Below are positions 34,128-41,300 of a DNA stretch of 64,000 nt, piece after piece. The DNA is taken from NCBI GenBank assembly GCA_002708825.1, contig PAPF01000029.1:124001-188000 (forward strand). Reading direction: 5' to 3'. Position 1 is the first letter of the stretch; the number at the start of each line of letters is the position of its first letter. Below the pieces are notes generated by a model, which saw only the letters and a program-made list of their open reading frames with translations, did no database searches and had not been told where the DNA came from. The stretch is from Phyllobacteriaceae bacterium. GTDB lineage: Bacteria > Pseudomonadota > Alphaproteobacteria > Rhizobiales > Rhizobiaceae. Both the position numbers and the translations under genes were made by a program.

Positions 34128-34964
34128 ATGGAATTCCTGACGGACAACAAGATTCCGGTCGGCCGGACCGCGCGCGCGGTCGTCGACTGGATGACCGACC
34201 ATCTCGGCTGGTTCTTCGATGGCCTGGCCACCATCATGGAGACCCTGATCGACGGCCTGCTTGCCGTGATGTCCTGGCCCCATCCGCTCCTGGTCACCCT
34301 GCTTTTCACCGCGCTTGCCTTTGCCCTGCGCCGTTCGCTCGCGGTCGCGGCACTCACCGCGGCGGGGTTCCTCTTCATCATCAACCAGGGCTACTGGGAC
34401 GAGACGCTGGAAACGCTGACGCTGGTGATCTCGTCCTGCATCCTGTGCATGGGCGTCGGCGTCCCCATCGGCATTGCCGCCGCCCACCGGCCCCGGCTCT
34501 ATGCCGCCCTGCGCCCCCTTCTCGACCTGATGCAGACCCTGCCCACCTTCGTCTACCTGATCCCGGCCATCGTGTTCTTCGGCATCGGCATGGTTCCCGG
34601 CCTCATCGCGACCGCGATCTTCGTCTTGCCCGCACCCATCCGCCTGACCCATCTCGGCGTGTCCTCCACGCCGCCGCAATTGCTGGAGGCGGGCCTCGCC
34701 TTCGGCGCCTCCCGCAGGCAGTTGCTGTGGAAGGTCGAACTGCCATGGGCCGTGCCGCAGATCATGGCCGGCCTCACCCAGACCATCATGCTGTCGCTGT
34801 CCATGGTCGTCATCGCCGCCCTTGTCGGTGCCGACGGCCTCGGCGTGCCGGTGGTGCGTGCGCTCAACACGGTCAACACGGCGCTGGGCTTCGAGGCCGG
34901 TTTCGTTATCGTCGTCGTCGCCATCCTGCTCGACCGCATGTTCCGCGCGGGGCGTGAGAAATGA
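34128..34964 (+). CDS. choW: Choline ABC transporter permease
   Basis: A 278-residue inner-membrane permease with about six spans and the ProW/OpuAB-type domain. The EAA-like loop that contacts the ATPase is at ASRRQLLWKVELPWAVPQIM. Segments SCILCMGVGVPIGIAAAHRP and DLMQTLPTFVYLIPAIVFFG are typical of betaine and choline permeases. It overlaps choV by ATGA at its 3' end. Confidence 0.93.
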   Translation: MEFLTDNKIPVGRTARAVVDWMTDHLGWFFDGLATIMETLIDGLLAVMSWPHPLLVTLLFTALAFALRRSLAVAALTAAGFLFIINQGYWDETLETLTLVISSCILCMGVGVPIGIAAAHRPRLYAALRPLLDLMQTLPTFVYLIPAIVFFGIGMVPGLIATAIFVLPAPIRLTHLGVSSTPPQLLEAGLAFGASRRQLLWKVELPWAVPQIMAGLTQTIMLSLSMVVIAALVGADGLGVPVVRALNTVNTALGFEAGFVIVVVAILLDRMFRAGREK

Positions 34965-36055
34965 CAGACCATCCCGCCATCCGCATCGAGAATGTCTGCA
35001 TCATGTTCGGCGACGAGCCGGAAAGCGCCATGGCGCTGGCCGACGAGGGCATGAGCCGGGCCGATATCCAGGAGCGCACCGGCCAGGTGCTCGGCGTTCA
35101 CGACTGCTCGCTCGACATTGCCGAGGGCGAGATCCTCGTCCTGATGGGCCTGTCGGGTTCCGGCAAGTCCACCCTGCTGCGCGCCATCAACCGGCTGAAC
35201 CCGATCACCCGCGGCGAGGTGACGATCTGGTGCGGCGGCGAACCGCGCCAGGTGGGTGCCGCCGGCGAGAAGAGCCTGCGCGAGATCCGGTCCAGCCACG
35301 TCTCCATGGTCTTCCAGCAATTCGCCCTGCTGCCCTGGCGCAGCGTCGCCGACAATGTCGGCCTCGGGCTTGAGCTTTCCGGCATGGCGAAGGCCGAACG
35401 CGACGCGAAGGTGCGCGAACAGCTCGATCTTGTCGGCCTGTCCGCCTGGGCCGATCGCAAGGTGGAGGAACTGTCGGGCGGCATGCAGCAGCGCGTCGGC
35501 CTGGCCCGCGCCTTTGCCACGGGCGCGCCCATCCTGCTGATGGACGAGCCCTTCTCCGCGCTCGATCCGCTGATCCGCAACCGCCTCCAGGACGAACTGC
35601 TCGACCTGCAGGAGCGCCTGAAAAAGACCATCGTCTTCGTCAGCCATGACCTCGATGAGGCCATGAAGATCGGCAGCCGCATCGCCATCATGGAGGGCGG
35701 GCGCATCATCCAGTGCGGCACCGCCCAGGAGATCCTGCTGCAACCGGCCAACGACTACGTGTCGGATTTCGTCGCGCACATGAACCCGGTCTCGGTGCTG
35801 CGCGCCCGCGACGTCATGCGCCCCGGCGTCAGCCGCACCGGCCAGGCGGCCGCCGGCACGGTCACGCCGGAAACGGGCCTGCGCGAACTCATCGACCTGG
35901 CGGCCAGCCGCAAGGGCACGTTCGGCGTCGTCGAACGCGGCAAGATCATCGGCGAGGTGGATGCCGACGCGATTGTCGCGGCGATTGCCCGCTACCAGCG
36001 ATCCGACAGCGCAGGACACACGGGCCAACCGGCCGCGGCTCACCGCCCCAGGTAG
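34961..36055 (+). CDS. choV: Choline ABC transporter ATP-binding protein
   Basis: A 364-residue ATPase of the ProV/OpuAA type. Walker A is GLSGSGKST, the signature is LSGGMQQRVGLARA, Walker B is ILLMDEPFSAL and the switch histidine is in FVSHDLDEA. A C-terminal extension of about 90 residues with one CBS-like segment (GTFGVVERGKIIGEVD) may sense osmotic strength, as in OpuA. The start overlaps choW. The 3' end overlaps the convergent Lrp gene by 16 bp. Confidence 0.94.
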   Translation: MTDHPAIRIENVCIMFGDEPESAMALADEGMSRADIQERTGQVLGVHDCSLDIAEGEILVLMGLSGSGKSTLLRAINRLNPITRGEVTIWCGGEPRQVGAAGEKSLREIRSSHVSMVFQQFALLPWRSVADNVGLGLELSGMAKAERDAKVREQLDLVGLSAWADRKVEELSGGMQQRVGLARAFATGAPILLMDEPFSALDPLIRNRLQDELLDLQERLKKTIVFVSHDLDEAMKIGSRIAIMEGGRIIQCGTAQEILLQPANDYVSDFVAHMNPVSVLRARDVMRPGVSRTGQAAAGTVTPETGLRELIDLAASRKGTFGVVERGKIIGEVDADAIVAAIARYQRSDSAGHTGQPAAAHRPR

Positions 36056-36498
36056 AACCCGCGAAACTCCTTGACCGTCGACAGGCTCAGATGCGTCTTC
36101 ATCTGGGAGACCGACGGTATTTCCGACAACCGGTTTCGGTAGAGTGACTCGTATTCCGACGTGTTGCGCGCCGCCACGCGAACCAGATAGTCGGATTCGC
36201 CCGAGATCAGGTGGCATTCCAGGATTTCAGGCATCCGCTTGATCGCCTCCTCGAAGGCGTGGATGTCGGCCTTGCGCTGGCTCACCAGCTTGACCTCGAT
36301 GAACACCTGGATTTCCAGCCCCACCTTCCGGCGGTCCAGACGCGCGGCGTAATAGGCGATGATCCCCTTCGCTTCCATCGCGCGCACCCGCCTGTGGCAG
36401 GCCGACAGCGACAGGCCGACGACGTCCGAGAGGCGCGCCATCGACATCTGTCCGTCATCCTGTAAGCAAGAAAGTATCTTCTGATCAAACTCATCCAT
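36040..36498 (-). CDS. Lrp/AsnC-family regulator
   Basis: A 152-residue regulator: an N-terminal helix-turn-helix (MARLSDVVGLSLSACHRRVR at about 19-38) and a RAM ligand-binding domain with the typical SGESDYLVRV and the KTHLSLSTVKE segment. It lies divergent from a UspA gene and an alanine/sodium symporter gene, which it may control in response to an amino acid (inference). Its upstream region is AT-rich, as usual for Lrp targets. Confidence 0.92.
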   Translation of the reverse strand: MDEFDQKILSCLQDDGQMSMARLSDVVGLSLSACHRRVRAMEAKGIIAYYAARLDRRKVGLEIQVFIEVKLVSQRKADIHAFEEAIKRMPEILECHLISGESDYLVRVAARNTSEYESLYRNRLSEIPSVSQMKTHLSLSTVKEFRGFYLGR

Positions 36499-36647
36499 GG
36501 AAATTTTTCCTGAATAATACTTGGATATGATTCATTTTTCCGAAATTTTCCCGATACGCAAGAAAATCAGGGAACCTTTCACCCTCTGTTTCCGCCACAA
36601 TCCTTCCACGGCTTGGAGGAGCCGGATTTTCAACCAGGGAGGTCAGC
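36499..36647. promoter_or_regulatory. AT-rich divergent control region (Lrp gene / uspA)
   Basis: A 149-bp gap with several A/T tracts (TTTTTCC, AAATTTT, GAAAAT), far richer in AT than the surroundings. It is likely the Lrp binding region and holds the promoters of both directions. No single perfect operator stands out. GGGAGG lies upstream of the UspA start. Confidence 0.45.
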
Positions 36648-37082
36648 ATGTCTGAACGTTTCGTCGTCGGCTATGACGGCAGCGCGCCAGCAAGGCGCGC
36701 ACTCGATTTCGCCATAGGCAAGGCCAGGGCACAGGGCGCCACGATCATCATCGCCCATGTGCTTGAATGGTCGCCCTACTCGTTCCTCACACCCACGGAA
36801 CTGGAAGAGCGGCACATGCGCCGCAAGGAGGAACTGGCCAGGGCGCAGGAGGCCATCCTCGATCCGGTCATCTCCGAGGTGCGTGGCCTTGGCCTCGAGA
36901 CCGATGGCGTCATCCGTTACGGGCATGTCGCCGACACCCTGTCGGCCGTCATCCGCGACCGCGATGCAAGCCAGATATTCATCGGCCGCAGCGGCAACAG
37001 CGAGCTTTCCTCGCGGATCTTCGGATCCGTGGCCGGCAGTCTCGCCCAAAGCGCGCCGGTGCCCTGCACCATCGTTCCCTGA
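36648..37082 (+). CDS. Universal stress protein (UspA family)
   Basis: A 144-residue single-domain Usp. The fold starts with FVVGYDGSAPARRALDFA and ends with the nucleotide-binding pattern FIGRSGNSELSSRIFGSVAG followed by APVPCTIVP, close to the ATP-binding G-2X-G-9X-G type. It is 20 bp upstream of the alanine symporter gene in the same direction, so the two are probably co-transcribed. Its cellular role is not known. Confidence 0.92.
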   Translation: MSERFVVGYDGSAPARRALDFAIGKARAQGATIIIAHVLEWSPYSFLTPTELEERHMRRKEELARAQEAILDPVISEVRGLGLETDGVIRYGHVADTLSAVIRDRDASQIFIGRSGNSELSSRIFGSVAGSLAQSAPVPCTIVP

Positions 37083-37102
37083 CAGGAAGCGGATACCAGA
37101 AC

Positions 37103-38650
37103 ATGACACGCATTTTTCCTGCGGCGGCCGCGGCCGTCATCACCCTCGCCATGTCCACGATTCCGGCAAACGCGCAGTCTCTCGACGACACCATCAATGC
37201 GGTGTTCTCGAGCGCGACCGGCTGGTTCGTGAACTTCATCTTCAGCCCCCTGCCCGGAACGTCCTTCCCCTGGATCGTCGCCTGGCTGGTCGTCGCCGCC
37301 ACGGTCTTCACCATCTATTTCGGGCTGATCCAGTTCCGGGCGTTTCCCCATTCCATCGCGCTGGTGCGGGGTGACTATTCCGACCCCAATGACGCTGGCG
37401 AGGTGTCCCACTTCCAGGCGCTCGCCACGGCGCTTTCAGGCACGGTCGGGCTCGGCAACATTGCCGGCGTTGCCGTTGCCATCGGCATAGGCGGACCGGG
37501 CGCCACCTTCTGGATGATCCTTGCCGGGCTCATGGGCATGGCGTCCAAGTTCACCGAGTGCACGCTGGGCGTCAAATACCGCAACGAGTACCCGAACGGG
37601 ACCGTCTCCGGCGGACCGATGTACTACATGACCAAGGGCTTCGCCGAGCGCGGCCTGCCCGGCGGCAAGGCACTCGCCGTCCTGTTCTCCATCTTCTGCA
37701 TCCTCGGCGCGCTGGGCGGCGGCAACATGTTCCAGGCCAACCAGGCCCACGCGCAGCTGTCCAACGTCATCGGCGACTATCCCGGCTGGATCACCGGCGT
37801 CATCTTCGCCGGCATCGTCTTCGCCGTGATCGTCGGCGGGCTGCAATCCATCGCCCGCGTCACCGAGAAGGTGGTTCCCTTCATGGGCATCATGTATGTG
37901 GCTGCCGCCGTGGTCATCATCCTGATGAACGCCGACAAGATCGGCTGGGCCTTCGGCCAGATCTTCGAAGGCGCCTTTACCGGCCTCGGCGTGGCCGGCG
38001 GCATGGTCGGCGCCCTCATCCAGGGCTTCAAGCGCGCTGCCTTCTCCAACGAGGCGGGCGTCGGTTCCGCGGCCATCGCCCACTCGGCGGTGCGCACCAA
38101 GGAGCCGATCACGGAGGGCTTCGTCTCCCTGCTCGAACCCTTCATCGACACGGTCGTCATCTGCACCATGACAGCGCTCGTCATCATCATCACCGGGCAG
38201 CTGGTCAGCGACGCCGAGACGGGTCTCTACCTGCTCAACGAGAGCGGCTCGGCCATCCAGACCATCGACGGCAATACCGGCGTGGCGCTCACCTCGGCGG
38301 CCTTCTCCTCGGCCTTCGGCTGGTTCGGCTACGTCCTTGCGCTGGCGGGCATCCTGTTCGCCTTCTCCACCATGATTTCCTGGTCCTATTACGGGCTGAA
38401 GGCATGGACCTACCTGTTCGGCGAGGGCCGCACCAAGGAACTGGCCTTCAAGGTGATCTTCTGCATCTTCGTCATCATCGGCGCCTCTGCCAATCTCGGT
38501 CCCGTCATCGACTTCTCCGATGCCGCGATCTTCGCCATGGCCGTGGTCAACGTGATTGCGCTCTACCTGCTGATGCCCATCGTCAAGCGCGAACTGGAAA
38601 GCTACCTTTCGCGCCTGAAATCGGGCGAGATCCGCAAGTTCGCCCATTGA
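37103..38650 (+). CDS. Alanine or glycine:cation symporter (AGCS family)
   Basis: A 515-residue sodium-linked amino-acid transporter with about 11 spans. AGCS landmarks are ALSGTVGLGNIAGVAVAIG, GGPMYYM, and GFKRAAFSNEAGVGSAAIAH. The N-terminal 24 residues (up to ANAQS) look like a cleavable signal peptide, which some members of the family carry. The frame is open upstream to 36767 inside uspA, but ATG 37103 is the only sensible start. Likely substrate is alanine or glycine. Confidence 0.93.
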   Translation: MTRIFPAAAAAVITLAMSTIPANAQSLDDTINAVFSSATGWFVNFIFSPLPGTSFPWIVAWLVVAATVFTIYFGLIQFRAFPHSIALVRGDYSDPNDAGEVSHFQALATALSGTVGLGNIAGVAVAIGIGGPGATFWMILAGLMGMASKFTECTLGVKYRNEYPNGTVSGGPMYYMTKGFAERGLPGGKALAVLFSIFCILGALGGGNMFQANQAHAQLSNVIGDYPGWITGVIFAGIVFAVIVGGLQSIARVTEKVVPFMGIMYVAAAVVIILMNADKIGWAFGQIFEGAFTGLGVAGGMVGALIQGFKRAAFSNEAGVGSAAIAHSAVRTKEPITEGFVSLLEPFIDTVVICTMTALVIIITGQLVSDAETGLYLLNESGSAIQTIDGNTGVALTSAAFSSAFGWFGYVLALAGILFAFSTMISWSYYGLKAWTYLFGEGRTKELAFKVIFCIFVIIGASANLGPVIDFSDAAIFAMAVVNVIALYLLMPIVKRELESYLSRLKSGEIRKFAH

Positions 38651-38674
38651 GCGGACTTGCACCATGACCTGCGG

Positions 38675-38694
38675 CGGGCGGCCCTGGCCGCCCG
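38675..38694 (+). terminator. Hairpin after the symporter gene
   Basis: CGGGCGGC (38675-38682) and GCCGCCCG (38687-38694) form an 8-bp stem with a 4-base loop, 25 bases past the stop. No long T-run follows, so termination strength is uncertain. Confidence 0.45.
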
Positions 38695-38832
38695 TCTGCA
38701 TGTTCCGGGCAAGCAAGCTGTGGCATCAGCCCGCTGCCCGGGGCTTTGCCATTGCAACGCCCCGCGCGTCCGTCCTACAATCCCGATCATTACACTTCAT
38801 AACTATCTCTGCTCGCCTTTGGAGGAGACAAC

Positions 38833-39597
38833 ATGCAGATCAAGGGACTTGTGGCCGCGGTGACCGGCGGTGGTTCGGGACTGGGCGAAGCGACCGCCCG
38901 CGCGCTGGCCGCGAACGGGGCGAAGGTGGCTTGCCTCGACGTCAACATGAAGGGCGCGGAAGCCGTGGCCGCCGACATTGGCGGCGCAGCCATCCGTTGT
39001 GACGTATCGAGCGCCGAAAGCGGCGTCGCCGCCATGGCCGAGATCAGGGAAAAGCTCGGCGACTGGCCGCGCATCCTGGTCAATTGCGCCGGCATCGGCA
39101 CGGTCGGCAAGACCGTCGGCAAGGAAGGCGCGCTCAACCTCGAGGTGTTCCAGCGCACCGTCAACGTCAACCTCGTCGGCTCGTTCAACATGATCCGGCT
39201 GATGGCGGAGAAGTGCCAGGACATGGACCCGCTGGACGGCGGCGAGCGTGGCGTCATCATCAACACCGCCTCTGTCGCGGCCTTTGACGGCCAGATCGGC
39301 CAGGTCTCCTATTCGGCATCCAAGGGCGGCGTCGTCGGCATGACCCTTCCCATCGCCCGCGACCTGTCACGCTCCGGCATCCGCGTCATGACCATCGCGC
39401 CGGGTCTCTTCAAGACGCCGATGATGGCGGGCCTTCCCGAAGACGCGCAGATTTCGCTGGGCCAGCAGGTCCCCTTCCCGCCCCGCCTCGGCGATCCGGC
39501 GGAATACGCCGCGCTGGCCATTCACATCGTCGAGAACCAGATGTTGAACGGCGAGACGATCCGTCTCGACGGCGCCATCCGCATGGCGCCGCGCTGA
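38833..39597 (+). CDS. SDR-family 3-hydroxyacyl-CoA dehydrogenase-like protein
   Basis: A 254-residue NAD-dependent short-chain dehydrogenase. Cofactor loop TGGGSGLG is at residues 11-18, NCAGIG at 84-89, and the catalytic set is S147, Y160 and K164. The insert with GKTVGKEGALNLEVFQRTVN and the PGLFKTPMMAGLP segment are those of the HSD17B10/type-2 3-hydroxyacyl-CoA dehydrogenase group, which oxidises short branched acyl-CoA intermediates. Start ATG 38833 has TTTGGAGGAG in front. No acyl-CoA genes are adjacent. Confidence 0.9.
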   Translation: MQIKGLVAAVTGGGSGLGEATARALAANGAKVACLDVNMKGAEAVAADIGGAAIRCDVSSAESGVAAMAEIREKLGDWPRILVNCAGIGTVGKTVGKEGALNLEVFQRTVNVNLVGSFNMIRLMAEKCQDMDPLDGGERGVIINTASVAAFDGQIGQVSYSASKGGVVGMTLPIARDLSRSGIRVMTIAPGLFKTPMMAGLPEDAQISLGQQVPFPPRLGDPAEYAALAIHIVENQMLNGETIRLDGAIRMAPR

Positions 39598-39630
39598 TCG
39601 CCCTGCCTGTTTACTCTCTGTGCTGATATG

Positions 39631-39670
39631 GTCCTGCCCGCAGGTAACATGATTGCCAGGCGGGCAGGAC
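39631..39670 (+). repeat. Long inverted repeat covering the HugZ ribosome-binding site
   Basis: GTCCTGCCCGC (39631-39641) is perfectly repeated inverted as GCGGGCAGGAC (39660-39670). The right arm contains AGGA, the only Shine-Dalgarno candidate for the ATG at 39678. The structure may be a translational switch, an operator or the SDR gene's terminator. Confidence 0.5.
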
Positions 39671-39677
39671 AATTGAC

Positions 39678-40424
39678 ATGACGGACAAACGTGGCGACCC
39701 GGCAAGGCCTGCCGACGACGAGGCCCGCAATCTTGCCGGCCGGTTGCTGAGGACCGCGCGTCATGGCGCGCTGGCCGTGCTCGATCCGCAGACCGGAACG
39801 CCCATGGTCAGCCGCGTCGGATTGGCGACGGCGGTGGACGGAACGCCGCTCTTCCTCGTTTCCACGCTCGCCGGCCACACGGCCGGTCTTGCCGCCGATC
39901 CCCGATGCTCGATCCTCGTTGGCGAACCCGGAAAGGGCGATCCGCTCGCCCATCCGCGCATGACCATCGCCTGCCGTGCAGTGAAACTGGACAGGGACGC
40001 GGAAGAAGGCCGCCAGGCCAGGATGCGCTATCTGGCCGCAAATCCGAAGGCTGCGCTCTATGCCGGCTTCACCGATTTCTCCTTCCATGCCCTGTTGCCG
40101 CAGGCAGCAAGCCTGAATGGCGGTTTCGGCCGTGCCTGGCGTCTGGCGGCAGCGGACCTGCTGTCGGACGGCAAGGCATCGGCGCGTTTCACGACGGAGC
40201 AGCAACGGCTTCTGGAATGGCTGCATGACGAGGGCCGCCCGCGACTGCTTGCCGCGGCGCGGGCCGCAGGCCTGCCGGACCGGGGACTGACGGCGACCGG
40301 CGTCGATCCCGGCGGTATCGACCTGACGATCCGGGGCCAGGCGGTACGTCTGGCTTTCGACATGCCGGCAGACGCACCAGGACAGGTTTCGGGCCGGCTT
40401 GCATCACTGGTCGAAAACCGGTGA
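39678..40424 (+). CDS. HugZ/pyridoxamine-phosphate-oxidase-like protein with DUF2470 tail
   Basis: A 248-residue protein with an N-terminal FMN-binding split-barrel-like domain (about 18-155; GALAVLDPQTGTPMVSRVG, PLFLVSTLAGHTAGL, CSILVGEPGKGDPLAHPRM) and a C-terminal DUF2470 domain (about 170-245; GVDPGGIDLTIRGQAVRLAF). Relatives include HugZ, a heme-degrading enzyme that supplies iron, but many members lack proven activity. The histidine near the C-terminus that HugZ uses for heme cannot be assigned with confidence. A hairpin lies over its start site. Confidence 0.8.
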   Translation: MTDKRGDPARPADDEARNLAGRLLRTARHGALAVLDPQTGTPMVSRVGLATAVDGTPLFLVSTLAGHTAGLAADPRCSILVGEPGKGDPLAHPRMTIACRAVKLDRDAEEGRQARMRYLAANPKAALYAGFTDFSFHALLPQAASLNGGFGRAWRLAAADLLSDGKASARFTTEQQRLLEWLHDEGRPRLLAAARAAGLPDRGLTATGVDPGGIDLTIRGQAVRLAFDMPADAPGQVSGRLASLVENR

Positions 40425-40653
40425 TTCGTGTTTCCGTTTCAGAAAACAGGTTTGATTGCATTTCCCTGTAACACACTTAATGGTGTAAATTCAACAACTT
40501 GTAAAGACTGTTGCGAAACGCAAAACATGTTGCTGTTTTTTCCCTTGCGGAAGCGCTCAGATCATGTTTCCTAATACGTGTGTGCGAACTGGAGCCCTTG
40601 CCCCCGGGGCTCTGAAATTTCAACTTGCCTTTACAAAGGGTGGTACCGGGGCG
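40425..40653. promoter_or_regulatory. AT-rich upstream region of the ArsR-type gene
   Basis: A 229-bp gap, distinctly AT-rich compared with its surroundings, with repeated TTGTAAA/TTACAAA-like words. It should hold the promoter of the ArsR-type gene. No further gene or strong hairpin is seen. Confidence 0.4.
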
Positions 40654-40986
40654 ATGTCACTACAAACTGTCATGAAACGTGCCGAGGAAAACGCGGCATA
40701 CCTCACCGTGCTTGCCAACGCGAAGCGCATCGAAATCGTCTGCCTGCTGAACGGGACGGAATTCTCCGTCGGCGCTCTTGCGGACCGCGTCCATCTCAGC
40801 CAGTCGGCGCTCTCCCAGCATCTGGCCAAGCTCCGGGCGCAAGGCCTGGTGGCCACGCGGCGCGATGGCCAGACAATCTACTACCGTCTTGCCTGCGGAC
40901 TTGCGCCGCGCGTGCTGGGCCTGCTCGACGATGCTCGGCGCAGCGATACCCGCGGGCACGGGACCGGACTTCAAGCGGCGCACTGA
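40654..40986 (+). CDS. ArsR-family winged-helix regulator
   Basis: A 110-residue regulator with an ArsR fold; recognition helix in LSQSALSQHLAKLRAQGL and wing in ATRRDGQTIYYRLA. C30 in IVCLLNGTEFSVG aligns with the first redox Cys of BigR/SqrR-type persulfide sensors, and there is a second Cys, C81, but not at the usual C-terminal place. The ELCVCD metal motif is absent. It may therefore be a NolR-like or thiol-sensing repressor. An in-frame upstream extension to 40564 is less likely. It precedes copZ by about 100 bp, but copZ has its own promoter. Confidence 0.8.
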   Translation: MSLQTVMKRAEENAAYLTVLANAKRIEIVCLLNGTEFSVGALADRVHLSQSALSQHLAKLRAQGLVATRRDGQTIYYRLACGLAPRVLGLLDDARRSDTRGHGTGLQAAH

Positions 40987-41025
40987 CATGCCGCCGGACC
41001 GGCCCGTCTATTTGCCGGGCCGGTC

Positions 41026-41056
41026 TTGACCTTCCAGTGACTGGAAGCGACATATG
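41026..41056 (+). promoter_or_regulatory. CueR-type copper promoter of copZ-copA
   Basis: TTGACC (-35, 41026-41031) and CATATG (-10, 41051-41056) are separated by 19 bp, the long spacer typical of MerR-family promoters. Between and over them lies the perfect inverted repeat CTTCCAG-TGA-CTGGAAG (41031-41047), as in CueR operators (ACCTTCC/GGAAGG). No cueR gene is in the window. Confidence 0.85.
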
Positions 41057-41083
41057 GGTCTCCTGAACATCAGGAGACCCGAA

Positions 41084-41296
41084 ATGCAGACCACACTCAT
41101 CATCGAAGGCATGCATTGCGGCGGCTGCGTCAAGTCGGTCGCCAATGCCCTGTCGGCCCTTCCCCTCGTCTCGTCCGTGGACATCGACCTGGAAACCGGC
41201 CAGGCCCGCATCGACCATGACGGTGCGGCGCCGGATGCCCTTGTCGGCGCGGTCGAGGATGCCGGTTTCGACGCCGCCCTGGCCACGGGCGCCTGA
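41084..41296 (+). CDS. copZ: Copper chaperone CopZ-like (HMA domain)
   Basis: A 70-residue single heavy-metal-associated domain with the metal motif GMHCGGC near residues 9-15 and a ferredoxin-like beta-alpha-beta pattern. It would carry Cu(I) to the CopA pump encoded next. ATG 41084 is preceded by CAGGAGA. It is the first gene behind the CueR-type promoter and is 4 bp upstream of copA. Confidence 0.93.
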   Translation: MQTTLIIEGMHCGGCVKSVANALSALPLVSSVDIDLETGQARIDHDGAAPDALVGAVEDAGFDAALATGA

Positions 41297-41300
41297 CACC

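Noticed and set aside
36767-37102. An upstream extension of the AGCS symporter into uspA
   Set aside because: The extra residues are Arg- and Gly-rich shadow sequence, and the signal-peptide-like start at 37103 matches the family.
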